A DNA stretch of 64,000 bases from Butyrivibrio sp. WCD3002 (GCF_000424265.1 NZ_AUJO01000002.1:355289-419288); one strand, 5' to 3'. Counted from the stretch's first letter, positions 8,059 through 17,390 are shown. Program-made: numbers and translations. Notes: generated from the sequence alone by a model not told the origin.

Positions 8059-10116
8059 CTAACGTACCCTCACTTTTGTCTTAACTCGACGTAAAAATAT
8101 AACTACTGCTCCGATAATGGCTATGATCATTACGATAGCCAGTATTGCGTAAACATTGATTCTGTACTGAACCGAGAAGTTCACATCTGTTGTGTTGCCT
8201 GCTCTGTCAGTAACTGTAAGCTGATATCTGCCCGCCTGAGTAACCCTTGTGGGAAGCTGGTCTTCTGAGATGATCTCCTCACCTCTCTTAAGAACAGCAG
8301 CTGCGATATCATCTGACATATAAGTAATGGCTGCCAGATTGGGCTGTGTATCAACCTTCAAAATCGGAGGAGTGCAGTCGCGATAAATCTCTGTCGTAAC
8401 GCTTCCTGCTTCTCCGATAAAGTCAACTTCATAGATTCCGTCTTCAGGGAGACTTACGACTCCGTCCGAAATCTTTGCGTTTTCTGTGATTTCTTCACCA
8501 TTAAATCTGACTGCATCTATTGTTTGTCCAAAAGGAACTGAAACAACTGCCATCTTATTGGTAGCGCCTGTCAGAATATGGAATCTTATGGACGGACGCT
8601 CTGTTCTGTAGAAGCCTTCATAGTCAAGGTTATCTATCACAGGAACCATCATGTAATCTCCGGCATCCGTTATGTGCTCGCCGGCCGTATAATCTATGAG
8701 TTCGCCGTCTTTATAAAGTTCATATCTGATGTTTTCAGCTGTGTTAAACAGCGCTGAACCGTTGGTGATCATTCCGTTAGGGATACTTGAGTAGAAAACA
8801 TCGCCCGTCATCAAAGTATTTTTATAGTATCCTGTTGACGGATCATATTCTGTGTAGATTCCGCCGGAATTAGGTTCAATTCCTTCAGCTGCAGGCTCTG
8901 CCACTGGTTCTTCCGCGGGTTCCTCTACAGGTTCCTCCGCAGGTTCGGTAGCCTCTTCGGTTGCAGGCTCTTCTGTAACCTCTTCCCCAGTCTGCTCTGC
9001 AGGCTCTCCTTCTGTCTGGGGCTGCTCTCCTTCGTTAACAACATCTGCGAAGGATTCAAGCTCTGAGGTTTCCGGAACTTCAAGACTTGAACCATCAAGA
9101 GCTGTCAGCTGTATTCTGAAGGTGAACATTGCTCTGTCAAGGGTCTGAGCCCATGCAGGAAGCTGCTCTATGCTGTCACTTGCAACGTAAAAGTATGCCA
9201 CGTAGGTTCCTTCGCTGCTAAGCTTGGACTTATTCTTGTAACCAATCTCTTTTCCATCCTTGGTAAGTCTTAAAACAACACCGGATGGTATGTCGAAAAT
9301 TACAGGTTTATTTGTGATGGTGCCTGCAGGTATATTGGTATAGATCGCATACACATCATCAAGCCTTTCTTCATATACCTTGTAATTCTCATGATATGTC
9401 TCACTAAGTGAAACGGTGTTGACTCTTGGACCTATGGGATCGGACTCGAGAGGTCCGATATCCTTAACAAATGTCTTTTGTGTATTGCTTGCAGATCCCT
9501 GAAGTGCTGTTGTAGCAGGTCTTACCAATGCACCTGTTGCGGTATTGCCATCAATCTCCATGGTGAAATTGGTATCATAGATGGTGATGGTCACATATTC
9601 ATAATTGGTATCAAAACCAACTGATCCCGAAGTAGGCATTGCCTGCGCATAGGTGTTGTCATCAGTGGTAAGCTGGATCTGACCGTTGGATATCTGCACC
9701 GAATAGGAATCTCCGTCCACTTCCATGCTGGCAGAGCCCGTAGGATATCCGCTGCTTCCACCTGCTTGCGGCGTCACCGGAACAGTTGCCTCGTGACCTA
9801 TTGGATAATATGTAATTACCGGTCTTCCATTGATGGCAGCGCCGCCACTGGAGGATCCGGTTGATCCTGCTGATTCCGATCCTGATGTAATATCCGGAAC
9901 ATATTCCTGAAGGTTATATTCCGATGCAAGGTTATTCACGGTATTGGCAACATTTGATGCTCCATCCCCATAAATTGAATAGAAGGTGCTGTATAGTCCT
10001 TCTTCGGTAGTAGCCGATGCTGTTATCCCCGGTATCAGCATAGCTGCCATTGCTGTGCATGCTACTAATGCAGTTTTCTTAAAAACTTTCATTTTTTCAC
10101 ACTTCCGTTTCTTCAT
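8059..10116 (-). CDS. Large anchored surface protein with Ig-like repeats, T4SS operon
   Basis: 685 residues. A signal peptide is visible (hydrophobic ALVACTAMAAMLIPG) and a C-terminal transmembrane helix with a basic tail (VRTKVRVR-like) anchors the protein. The body is predicted beta-rich. Two regions, about residues 230-345 and 420-535, share the pattern IP-x-G-x-ITN, then KDG-x2-I-x-Y, then a Gly-x-Tyr, and are an internal duplication. Between them lies a Pro/Glu/Ala-rich linker (EEPAEEP-type). A third Ig-like part near residues 540-630 contains TDRAGNT. It overlaps the coupling ATPase gene by ATGA. An alternative ATG at 10092 also has an upstream GGAAG. Probably the extracellular adhesin or channel-tip part of the apparatus. 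Confidence 0.8.
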   Translation of the reverse strand: MKKRKCEKMKVFKKTALVACTAMAAMLIPGITASATTEEGLYSTFYSIYGDGASNVANTVNNLASEYNLQEYVPDITSGSESAGSTGSSSGGAAINGRPVITYYPIGHEATVPVTPQAGGSSGYPTGSASMEVDGDSYSVQISNGQIQLTTDDNTYAQAMPTSGSVGFDTNYEYVTITIYDTNFTMEIDGNTATGALVRPATTALQGSASNTQKTFVKDIGPLESDPIGPRVNTVSLSETYHENYKVYEERLDDVYAIYTNIPAGTITNKPVIFDIPSGVVLRLTKDGKEIGYKNKSKLSSEGTYVAYFYVASDSIEQLPAWAQTLDRAMFTFRIQLTALDGSSLEVPETSELESFADVVNEGEQPQTEGEPAEQTGEEVTEEPATEEATEPAEEPVEEPAEEPVAEPAAEGIEPNSGGIYTEYDPSTGYYKNTLMTGDVFYSSIPNGMITNGSALFNTAENIRYELYKDGELIDYTAGEHITDAGDYMMVPVIDNLDYEGFYRTERPSIRFHILTGATNKMAVVSVPFGQTIDAVRFNGEEITENAKISDGVVSLPEDGIYEVDFIGEAGSVTTEIYRDCTPPILKVDTQPNLAAITYMSDDIAAAVLKRGEEIISEDQLPTRVTQAGRYQLTVTDRAGNTTDVNFSVQYRINVYAILAIVMIIAIIGAVVIFLRRVKTKVRVR

Positions 10117-12428
10117 ACATTCCCCGATTCTTCTGAATCATCTTTCAAGTCTTCGTCTTCTGATTCTTCATCTTCCTCAGAATCTTCTTCATCACTGAGG
10201 TCTTCATCTTCCTCAGGCTCTTCTTCATCATCTGAGTACTCATCATCCTCGGAATCCTCATCATCCTCCGAATACTCATCCTCATCAGAGTCTTCATATT
10301 CCTCAGAATCCTCGTCATCTTCAGAGTATTCCTCGTCATCAAAGTCTCTCTCGTCTCTTCCTTCTCCGTCATCATCATAGTCATCATCATCTGACTCTTC
10401 TGAATTTTCTTCATCCGGCATATCGAGAACGATGTAATTTCTCTCATCCAGATCATAGTAAATATCATCTCCAAAGAAGAAATTGTTTCTGACCTCTGTC
10501 AGATCCATCTGACCAAATTCGTACAGCGGACATTTGTAGCTGGGTGTGAACTTTGTCATCAACGGGAAATTATTGAAAGTAACAACAATTGAATTACCCG
10601 TGGACTTTGCGTTGTTAAGTCTTGTAAGCTCAGAAGGATAAATAAGAGGTCTTACCTGTGTCTGTGAGCTTACGTTTATATTGTTGGTTTTATCCATGAT
10701 TCCCGATGAAGTACTTGTTGTACGGACTGTCATGTTACCGCACATCTTGGAGAATTCTTCACAGGTAGGTATATCATTTGAACCAATGAAAAGCTTGATA
10801 CCGCAGTTACCTTTAACGATATCCGCTATGGTCTCACCATATACGTTCTTGAGCTGAGCAAAGGACTGAACGATCATCTCAAACCAGATCTTACGTGAAC
10901 GACCTACGGTGATCATCTTGTCGAACTTCTCAATCCTGGGCATATTACCAAACTCATCGAGAATGAAGAATACGTTTCTTGGAAGTGAAAGCTCTTCAGT
11001 AGCTGATGCAACCTTGATGAGCGCTTTGTAAATACAAAGGATAAATACAGCTGCAAGAGCATGTCTTGTATCCTTCTCATCCGGGATCTTAAGGAAAAGA
11101 GCCGTAGGCTGATCCGCAAAGGTTGAGGGTTTGATATCCGTAGCACTTGTAAGTGCGCAAAGACCTTCATCGTTAAACATTGAAAGCTTATCCAGCGCGA
11201 TACTCATATAGGAAGCAAGTGTCTGATCAGCTGCACCAAGTACCTGCTTGGAAAGACCTGCTGCCTTGGAAAGCTTGTCTCTTCCCTGGAAGTAATCCTT
11301 AAGAGCTGCATACTCGTTCTCTGAATTACTGATTGCCTTATTTACATTGTAGAAACAGAACTTGTCTTTGGTCATCTCAAGCTTGGGATCTGCACTATCC
11401 TCAAGCATCGCAAGACATACCGCCATGATAATGGATCTTGCACCTTTCTCCCAGACAGGATCCTTCTCATTTTCTATAGGACAGATAACTGAAACAAGGT
11501 CATTCAGATCCTCGTAACATTCATCGTAAATCTTCTGTTTTTCCATACGGATCTTGTTGATCAGATCCATTCCGACAGCCCATGCACAGCCATCCCACTC
11601 ATACCAGTCTTCTGCCTCTTCAAAAGCTTCATCAGAATGCATACGCTTTAAGTCGGGATACTCTGAAATACTGTCTGTGTGCTCCAAAATCTCGCTTCCA
11701 AGATTGCAATATCTCTGGAAGTTATCGTAAATATCTCCCAAAGGATTCCATCTGAATGAGCTGTAGGGATCACGAAGATCCAGTACCATACAGTTGTATC
11801 CTCGCTCGTTAAGGAGCTTACTGTGCATCTGGAAAAGCTCACCCTTAGGGTCAGTACAAATCATGGAAGAACCCGCAGCACTATGTCCCAGTACCTGGAT
11901 TACAGGGTTAACGAAGGTGGTCGTTTTACCTGAACCGGTGGCACCGATGATAATTCCGTGTGCGGGGCTGATGATGTTAATATCCATATCTCTCTTTCTG
12001 GGGTTATAAACCGCATAAAGAGGAATACCATCCTTCTTAAGCTCAGAGAGCTTGTGGAAGGTCTTGTGAGGGAAAAGCTCATTTCTTTCCTTCTCGTTCA
12101 TCCATCTGGAATTCTCCAGTGAACCTTCTATTCGATCAGGGCCTGCATTTTTTCCTTTTAAAAGTCTTGTCTGTGAATTGTAGGTAAGTGAAAGCTTATA
12201 AACTACGTACATTCCTCCAAGCAAACCAAACTCCACAATACCATAGAACATCTGCTCCTTACCAAACAGAGACTGGGGCGTTATTACAACCTCAAATGAG
12301 CCCATGGCACTCCAGTCGTTCAGACTCGCAAGGATTACTCCTGTCATGGCGCCAAGCACAAAGATAGCGAGGATCGCCACCCCGATATTTATGAGAATTT
12401 TTTTTAAGTCAATTTGTGGAAATTCCAT
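10113..12428 (-). CDS. VirD4/TraG-type coupling ATPase with acidic C-terminal tail
   Basis: 771 residues. Two N-terminal membrane helices (about residues 10-32 and 58-78) are followed by the TraG/VirD4 ATPase core: Walker A GATGSGKTTTF near residue 160, CTDPKGELF shortly after, and Walker B FFILDEFGNMP near residue 489. This family brings substrates (relaxosome DNA or proteins) to the type IV channel. The last ~110 residues are almost only Asp, Glu and Ser with some Tyr, which is atypical. The gene overlaps the CPBP gene upstream by 20 bases and the surface protein gene by four. Family assignment is firm; the substrate is unknown since no relaxase is seen. Confidence 0.95.
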   Translation of the reverse strand: MEFPQIDLKKILINIGVAILAIFVLGAMTGVILASLNDWSAMGSFEVVITPQSLFGKEQMFYGIVEFGLLGGMYVVYKLSLTYNSQTRLLKGKNAGPDRIEGSLENSRWMNEKERNELFPHKTFHKLSELKKDGIPLYAVYNPRKRDMDINIISPAHGIIIGATGSGKTTTFVNPVIQVLGHSAAGSSMICTDPKGELFQMHSKLLNERGYNCMVLDLRDPYSSFRWNPLGDIYDNFQRYCNLGSEILEHTDSISEYPDLKRMHSDEAFEEAEDWYEWDGCAWAVGMDLINKIRMEKQKIYDECYEDLNDLVSVICPIENEKDPVWEKGARSIIMAVCLAMLEDSADPKLEMTKDKFCFYNVNKAISNSENEYAALKDYFQGRDKLSKAAGLSKQVLGAADQTLASYMSIALDKLSMFNDEGLCALTSATDIKPSTFADQPTALFLKIPDEKDTRHALAAVFILCIYKALIKVASATEELSLPRNVFFILDEFGNMPRIEKFDKMITVGRSRKIWFEMIVQSFAQLKNVYGETIADIVKGNCGIKLFIGSNDIPTCEEFSKMCGNMTVRTTSTSSGIMDKTNNINVSSQTQVRPLIYPSELTRLNNAKSTGNSIVVTFNNFPLMTKFTPSYKCPLYEFGQMDLTEVRNNFFFGDDIYYDLDERNYIVLDMPDEENSEESDDDDYDDDGEGRDERDFDDEEYSEDDEDSEEYEDSDEDEYSEDDEDSEDDEYSDDEEEPEEDEDLSDEEDSEEDEESEDEDLKDDSEESGNV

Positions 12429-13458
12429 CCTTCACCCTCACATTGTAGAAAAGATAAACCGCAATCGCTGCGATAAGTCCAAATACTCCGAGGAGTACTG
12501 TCTCAAATATTTCTGTTATTGCCTGTGTGCTCTGTAATTCAGGATGTACAAAATAAATAAACCACTGAATTACTGAAGGCAGGTTAAAACCTGCATGAAT
12601 AAATATTCCGTAAAGTATGTTGCCTTCTCTCATGGATACAACGCCTATGATAAGTCCCATCACAAAGGCATATATGATCCAGATGCTGCTTCCATGCATT
12701 ACCGAAAAGACAAGGGTTGTAACTATCAGTGCCGGAAGATCGTTCCATCTTTTAAGAAGACGGTTCAGCATGTAGCCTCTGAAAATGATCTCCTCAACAA
12801 GGGGTGTCAGAAATGCGCTTTCGATTATAGTAAGCAGAATGTCGTATCTCTGATAAACCGCCGTTGCCTTGGTATTGTAGGTGGCAAAAACCCAAACCTT
12901 GGGAACAAGTGTAAGTGCTGATGATAAGAAAAGTGCACATCCTGCTCCGAAGACAAAAGCCATTAAAAGTTTTTTCCAATCGATATCTTTCCTGTAAAGA
13001 GATGCATCCTCAAAAAATACACTTCCTCTTTTCTTGGACTTTTTGTAGAGATATCTCAGCGTAATGATAACCGCTATGGCTATCATCAGATTGGACCTCT
13101 CAGCCAGATACACTTCGAAGCCATATCTTGTCATACCTGAAAGCGGATATCCTATAACGATACACAGCATCGCTATCCATATATAGGAAAGCATTGGCCC
13201 GATCGCATACAGTAAATCCCTTACAATAAAGTAGACTATCTGCTGAACGGTAAGAGGCTCAGTCACTGTTCTGAAGCTTACCGGATTTTCATCATTGATC
13301 TCCGCTCGTCTCTTTTTCTTTTTTGATTTATTGTTTTTTTCTTCTTTCTCTGTATCCGCATCTTCTTTTTCGATTTCTTCCGTCTGATCCCCATCCGGAA
13401 CTTCATTTCCAAAAAGATATGGCACCCAGTCGAAAATCTTGTACTTCTTTTTACTCAA
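12409..13458 (-). CDS. CPBP-family intramembrane metalloprotease
   Basis: 349 residues from a TTG start at 13458 with GGAG six bases upstream. A charged Lys/Glu-rich N-terminal cytoplasmic region (about 110 residues) precedes several membrane helices. The three CPBP/Rce1 signatures are present: EEIIFRGY (EExxxR), FSVMHG (FxxxH) and HAGFN (HxxxN). These proteins are membrane-embedded proteases, some of which process peptides, confer self-immunity or control signalling. It lies inside the secretion operon, overlapping the coupling-protein gene by 20 bases, so it may process or police a surface or secreted component. The substrate is unknown. Confidence 0.88.
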   Translation of the reverse strand: MSKKKYKIFDWVPYLFGNEVPDGDQTEEIEKEDADTEKEEKNNKSKKKKRRAEINDENPVSFRTVTEPLTVQQIVYFIVRDLLYAIGPMLSYIWIAMLCIVIGYPLSGMTRYGFEVYLAERSNLMIAIAVIITLRYLYKKSKKRGSVFFEDASLYRKDIDWKKLLMAFVFGAGCALFLSSALTLVPKVWVFATYNTKATAVYQRYDILLTIIESAFLTPLVEEIIFRGYMLNRLLKRWNDLPALIVTTLVFSVMHGSSIWIIYAFVMGLIIGVVSMREGNILYGIFIHAGFNLPSVIQWFIYFVHPELQSTQAITEIFETVLLGVFGLIAAIAVYLFYNVRVKDGISTN

Positions 13459-13484
13459 AACTCACTCCATAGAAATTCTGAAAC

Positions 13485-13772
13485 TCATTCCATAGGAAGG
13501 TAACCGGAAAGACCGGTAACATCCAAAAGGTCTCTTACTCCATCGGTCACGTCTCTAAGGACAAATGACACTCCTTCTGCCTTAAGCTTCTTATATGTAG
13601 AAGACATGACTCTGAGTCCTGCTGAACTCAGATATCCTGTTTCGGACATATCTATTGCTATTGCATCTGCCCCCTTTTCAAGCTCTTCATCGAGGAACTT
13701 AAATAATTCCTCCTGAACTGTTGCTGCGTTTGTGCTATCAACTCTCTCCGGTGCTTTAAATACTGCTTCCAT
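13485..13772 (-). CDS. STAS-domain protein (anti-sigma factor antagonist type)
   Basis: 95 residues, a single STAS domain. The signature around the phosphorylatable serine is visible: IDMSETGYLSSAGLRVM, with the SSAGL core. Such proteins (SpoIIAA/RsbV type) bind and release anti-sigma kinases depending on serine phosphorylation. The ATG at 13772 has AGGAGG upstream. It is the second gene of the secretion operon, 24 bases after the first membrane-protein gene, which suggests partner-switch control of the apparatus or of its expression. No sigma factor is encoded nearby. An RsbW-like kinase exists at 17391-17798. Confidence 0.9.
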   Translation of the reverse strand: MEAVFKAPERVDSTNAATVQEELFKFLDEELEKGADAIAIDMSETGYLSSAGLRVMSSTYKKLKAEGVSFVLRDVTDGVRDLLDVTGLSGYLPME

Positions 13773-13796
13773 ATCTATCCTCCTGGTGTATTAAGA

Positions 13797-14399
13797 TTAT
13801 GGTTCTCTTACATCCTGTATTCCCACTCCGGCTGCAGAAAGGAAAACCTTTGCAAAGAGCCAAATTGGACTGGCCTTTGCCGGAAAACTGCTAAGATCCA
13901 CAGGAAATACTGCTATAAGATCCACAAAAAAATTAACTGCTGCAAAGCCTCCGACTACGGCTGTCAGAATAACTATCACCGCGCGGTTTAGCTTCATTGA
14001 AATAAGTGCTACAAGCACACTTACTGCAAAACAAATAAGTACTGCATAGGGGCCACTGAAAAAATCCTTAAGATTTTCTCTTGCAAACTGAAATGTCAGC
14101 ATTGCGACTCCTGCAAGATATATTCTCCATGCCAGAACCGCCAGCAAAAGTCCCGCTGCAACTTCTATCATAAGAAGCATTTCATCATTGGGGATTCTTG
14201 CCCACAATAATTCTTTGGCATATCTGAATCCAAAAACAAAAGCTCCGGCATACAAAATCATTTTGTAAAGTTTTATTCCTTCAAGACATACAAACAATGC
14301 TATAGCAAGCAGTACACAGTATGTCGGTGCTCCATGAAAATCTAAATTTGCAAAGGTTGATATAAATCCCTGAATAGCTCCATCCATTTCCGGTGTCAT
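13797..14399 (-). CDS. Small polytopic membrane protein, first gene of T4SS operon
   Basis: 200 residues with about five to six hydrophobic helices and few charged loops; no recognised motif. The ATG at 14399 is preceded by AAGGAGG. It appears to be the promoter-proximal gene of the secretion operon, reading into the STAS gene after 24 bases, and it faces a divergent plus-strand gene across a 161-base AT-rich gap. I do not recognise a family. A membrane partner of the STAS protein is possible but only from context. Confidence 0.75.
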   Translation of the reverse strand: MTPEMDGAIQGFISTFANLDFHGAPTYCVLLAIALFVCLEGIKLYKMILYAGAFVFGFRYAKELLWARIPNDEMLLMIEVAAGLLLAVLAWRIYLAGVAMLTFQFARENLKDFFSGPYAVLICFAVSVLVALISMKLNRAVIVILTAVVGGFAAVNFFVDLIAVFPVDLSSFPAKASPIWLFAKVFLSAAGVGIQDVREP

Positions 14400-14560
14400 A
14401 ATTCTGCCTCCTTTTATAAGGCTAAAACCTCAACTCACAGGGGATTTTTACCCTGAAAAAAATTCTTCTTGTATATTTATATGCTTTTGCATGGAAAAAC
14501 CCACGCTGTTTCATATATATTTATATAAGAGAAATAATGAGTCACTTATCGGAGGTCATT

Positions 14561-15163
14561 ATGTCAAAAGACGAAAACGCAAAAAAAAAGGTTCGTACAA
14601 CCAATTTCGCTGAACTTGCCAGTGATTTCATTAACTATAAACCAAAGATCACAAGGCCAAAGCAGTCCGTCACTCCTGACGATCCCTACTTTAAAGTCAT
14701 GGATACCGGCCATCGTCTTCTTGTTGCCAAAAAGCGCGGTAAAGATATTTATGATCATCTTCCCGATGATCTTCAGCATATCCTGGTTGAGCTTGATGCC
14801 ATTATTAAGGAAATGACTCTTGCTTCCATGGAAGATGACTTCGACTATAGCGTTCAGCTAAACAGAACCTATTTCAATATGTCGAGAATAAGTCGTCTTG
14901 CTTCTCTGTTGTCCTTTAAGCTTGGCCGCTTTACAAAAAATAAAACCGATGTAGAGCTTTATCTCGGAAATAACGGAAAAAGTGCAATGACCAATTTCGT
15001 AAATGAAATCTCCAAGTTTGCAAGTATGGCAGATGATCTTACAAGATCCTCCAACCTGTTTATGGACTATCTTGAGAAGGAATATACTCTCGATAAAGAT
15101 CTTCTTGTTAAGCGTAAGGAAGATCCGATTCTCACTCCTCCCACTGCCGGAAGCAGTGACTGA
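14561..15163 (+). CDS. Unknown cytoplasmic protein, divergent from T4SS operon
   Basis: 200 residues, one of only two plus-strand genes. I chose the ATG at 14561 because GGAGG lies five bases upstream; an ATG at 14537 has no such site. There is no signal peptide or membrane segment; the sequence is mostly helical and charged, with MDTGHRLLVAKKRGKD and several Asp/Lys-rich helices. No known motif is recognised. Its stop codon directly abuts the stop of the convergent minus-strand 3D-domain gene (TGATCA at 15161-15166). Function unknown. Confidence 0.75.
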   Translation: MSKDENAKKKVRTTNFAELASDFINYKPKITRPKQSVTPDDPYFKVMDTGHRLLVAKKRGKDIYDHLPDDLQHILVELDAIIKEMTLASMEDDFDYSVQLNRTYFNMSRISRLASLLSFKLGRFTKNKTDVELYLGNNGKSAMTNFVNEISKFASMADDLTRSSNLFMDYLEKEYTLDKDLLVKRKEDPILTPPTAGSSD

Positions 15164-16450
15164 TCAGCGATTAACAATCAACTGAACATTACCGGTTCTT
15201 TTACCGAATAATTTGGCAATCTCATGGGTATCCATATACATATCTATGTGCTTGCCATTTATTTTGCCTCCGGTATCCTCGGCTACAAAAACATATCCTC
15301 CGATAAGAACCTTGGAGCCATACGGTATAACATCAGGATCAACAGCTATAGTCCTTCCCGAGAAGCACTTGGTATTGGTGGCTGTAATTCCATCTGTTTT
15401 GCCGCAGCAAAGGACGCATGCATCATAAGCTGTCAGTGTAAATGTACCCAGATCCTCTAATTCATTGCCGTATCTTTGCCATTCTGTTGTAGGGAACTCG
15501 CCATCTGTAACAGGAATGGTAATTCTGTTATCTGCCTGCTGAGTATCAGTAGGAGCTGCAAACTTCCCATACACTCCGCTATAACCGGTATTCTGATCTG
15601 CACTGTTTGCAAACACGCGGCTTCCAAGAAGCATATTGTCACCGATTCTCGTGGAGTCATCTGTTACAGATCTGAACCACCTGCTGTTGGCGATTCCATG
15701 TCCCGGTATATCTGTAAATCCCCTGGGGGTATCTACCGACACACTTTTGGCCGCAATTTTCACTCCCATAACCTGGGGCTCATTTGCGGCTGTATATGTA
15801 CTTCCTGCAGGATCTGTTTTGATAATCACATCATCCTTTATCAGGCCGTCATATTCTGAATTTAATCCGGCTACTTCCTTTGCAAAGGCAGCCATTCTAA
15901 CATCCACAACTGCTTCACTTGTTTCAACGGGTGCAGCTGCTTCGCCTATACTGTCTGCCGGCATAGCAGTATCAATATTCTCTTCACTCAAAAAATCGCT
16001 GAATGCTTTTAGTCTCTCATCCTCTTCGCCGGATACAGGCTGCGTGGCAGCACTTCCGGAATTACTTGCCACACCGGTATTTCCTGTAACTTTCTGTGTA
16101 CCCGTCTTTTTAGGCGCAGTAATAATACCGTCCCGTCCAGTGCTTTGTTCCTTGGGTGAACTCTCAGCACCTTCATCTGTCAAAAGATCACTAAAAGCTC
16201 TAAGCCTGTCGTCGGTATTTTCAGAAAAGTTTGAAGTATCCGGTAATGACTGATAATCCGCCTCGTTATCCTGATCAAAACCTGCATTTTCATCCGGCAT
16301 CTGCCTGGCCGATGGATCTGCCGCATCAAAGATAATCTCGTCTGAGGGCATAGGGGTATAAAGGCTGCCTGTTACTCCCGGTGTTGCCGCCATACAGACA
16401 ACCATAAGAGATAAGCATTCAGTTCCCTTAAAATACCGCCTTAATCTCAT
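15164..16450 (-). CDS. 3D-domain cell wall protein
   Basis: 428 residues with a hydrophobic N-terminus (signal peptide or anchor). The C-terminal ~100 residues are a 3D domain: FTLTAYDACVLCCGKTDG, then DPDVIPYGSKV and EDTGGKINGKHID, with the three conserved aspartates of the MltA/Rpf-associated fold. Such domains occur in peptidoglycan lytic enzymes. The middle region contains three copies of a short motif: RLRAFSDLL, RLKAFSDFL and RMAAFAKEV, within low-complexity linkers. The start overlaps the exported-protein gene upstream by 23 bases. A cell-wall remodelling role, possibly helping assembly of the nearby secretion apparatus, is an inference. Confidence 0.83.
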   Translation of the reverse strand: MRLRRYFKGTECLSLMVVCMAATPGVTGSLYTPMPSDEIIFDAADPSARQMPDENAGFDQDNEADYQSLPDTSNFSENTDDRLRAFSDLLTDEGAESSPKEQSTGRDGIITAPKKTGTQKVTGNTGVASNSGSAATQPVSGEEDERLKAFSDFLSEENIDTAMPADSIGEAAAPVETSEAVVDVRMAAFAKEVAGLNSEYDGLIKDDVIIKTDPAGSTYTAANEPQVMGVKIAAKSVSVDTPRGFTDIPGHGIANSRWFRSVTDDSTRIGDNMLLGSRVFANSADQNTGYSGVYGKFAAPTDTQQADNRITIPVTDGEFPTTEWQRYGNELEDLGTFTLTAYDACVLCCGKTDGITATNTKCFSGRTIAVDPDVIPYGSKVLIGGYVFVAEDTGGKINGKHIDMYMDTHEIAKLFGKRTGNVQLIVNR

Positions 16451-17261
16451 ATAATCCCTGTCCGTTACTTGGCATGTACCTTACCATAGTGTCACCTATG
16501 ACAACCCATTCTCCAAACTTAAGTCCCTGTTCATTTGTATCCTGCCAATGTGAATAAATTGCAGAAGCAAGAAGGTCTCCGTTTCTGCTTATAGAATTGG
16601 TAAAGAATCTCAGGACTTCATAATCATAGTATGCAATCAGATCCACATCTCCTATGACGCCGCTCATAATCTTTCTGTCGCCGCCAAGTGATGTTGCCAC
16701 CATGATCGAATATCCGTTGATGTCTGAATTCTTATAAAGTGCGAGCCTGTCTACAACATAGGATGCATTATCGTTCTCTACCAGTGAAGTCAACCTTATG
16801 GTATTGCTGTAAACAGTCAGTCTCCTGTATTTACCCATAACCGCCTGAAGTTTTTGCTGCATCTGTGATGCGTTTGCAACAAAGCAGTCAAAGGTGCCGG
16901 CTTCGTTGGCTGTAAGCCAGCTGTTTCGCATGGGAATATCCACATCCAACATCTTTTTGGACAGCATTCGAACACCGCTGGCTTCAACATAATATCCGTC
17001 GAAAGCAAAGCAGTCGGAATGATGAACTCCATCAGGTGTCACGTAATACCACGCATTTGCCTGATTCTCAACAGGCACCCACTCACCGCCTCTTACAATG
17101 GCAGCATTCGTAGCATCTGCTGTTATTCCCGTATGTTTTCCTATAGTGGGATCAATTATAGACACAGTAATGGTAGCCGCAAGAAGCCCCACCGCTGCAG
17201 TAGTCGCCAGAACCTTTCTGGTAAACCCGTTCTTAGACTGAAAATTATGTACGCTTTTCAT
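16428..17261 (-). CDS. Exported protein of unknown function
   Basis: 277 residues with a basic N-terminus and a hydrophobic segment (about residues 17-38) that acts as signal peptide or anchor. The ATG at 17261 has GGGGGA upstream. The early mature part (EWVPV, WYYVTPDGVHH, FDGYYVEASG) has the Trp/Tyr-Gly spacing of cell-wall-binding repeats, but only in a weak form. The remainder is not recognised. It is translationally linked to the 3D-domain gene by a 23-base overlap, so the two probably act together at the cell wall. Confidence 0.75.
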   Translation of the reverse strand: MKSVHNFQSKNGFTRKVLATTAAVGLLAATITVSIIDPTIGKHTGITADATNAAIVRGGEWVPVENQANAWYYVTPDGVHHSDCFAFDGYYVEASGVRMLSKKMLDVDIPMRNSWLTANEAGTFDCFVANASQMQQKLQAVMGKYRRLTVYSNTIRLTSLVENDNASYVVDRLALYKNSDINGYSIMVATSLGGDRKIMSGVIGDVDLIAYYDYEVLRFFTNSISRNGDLLASAIYSHWQDTNEQGLKFGEWVVIGDTMVRYMPSNGQGLYEIKAVF

Positions 17262-17390
17262 ACAGTCCCCCTCAAAACCATAATCAAGTATCTCTATATA
17301 TTGTGGTTTTATATTTTTTCATACAGATTATAACAAATAATATTTGATTATACTCGCATAAATCGAATTTTCCACATTTTGGACAGATAA

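Noticed and set aside
8880..9010. Tandem DNA repeat in the surface protein gene
   Set aside because: The Pro/Glu-rich coding is low-complexity but the DNA copies are irregular; a linker, not a true repeat array.
15636..16253. 205-codon open frame on the plus strand
   Set aside because: Antisense shadow of the 3D-domain gene's Ser/Pro/Ala-rich linker; composition reflects the other strand.
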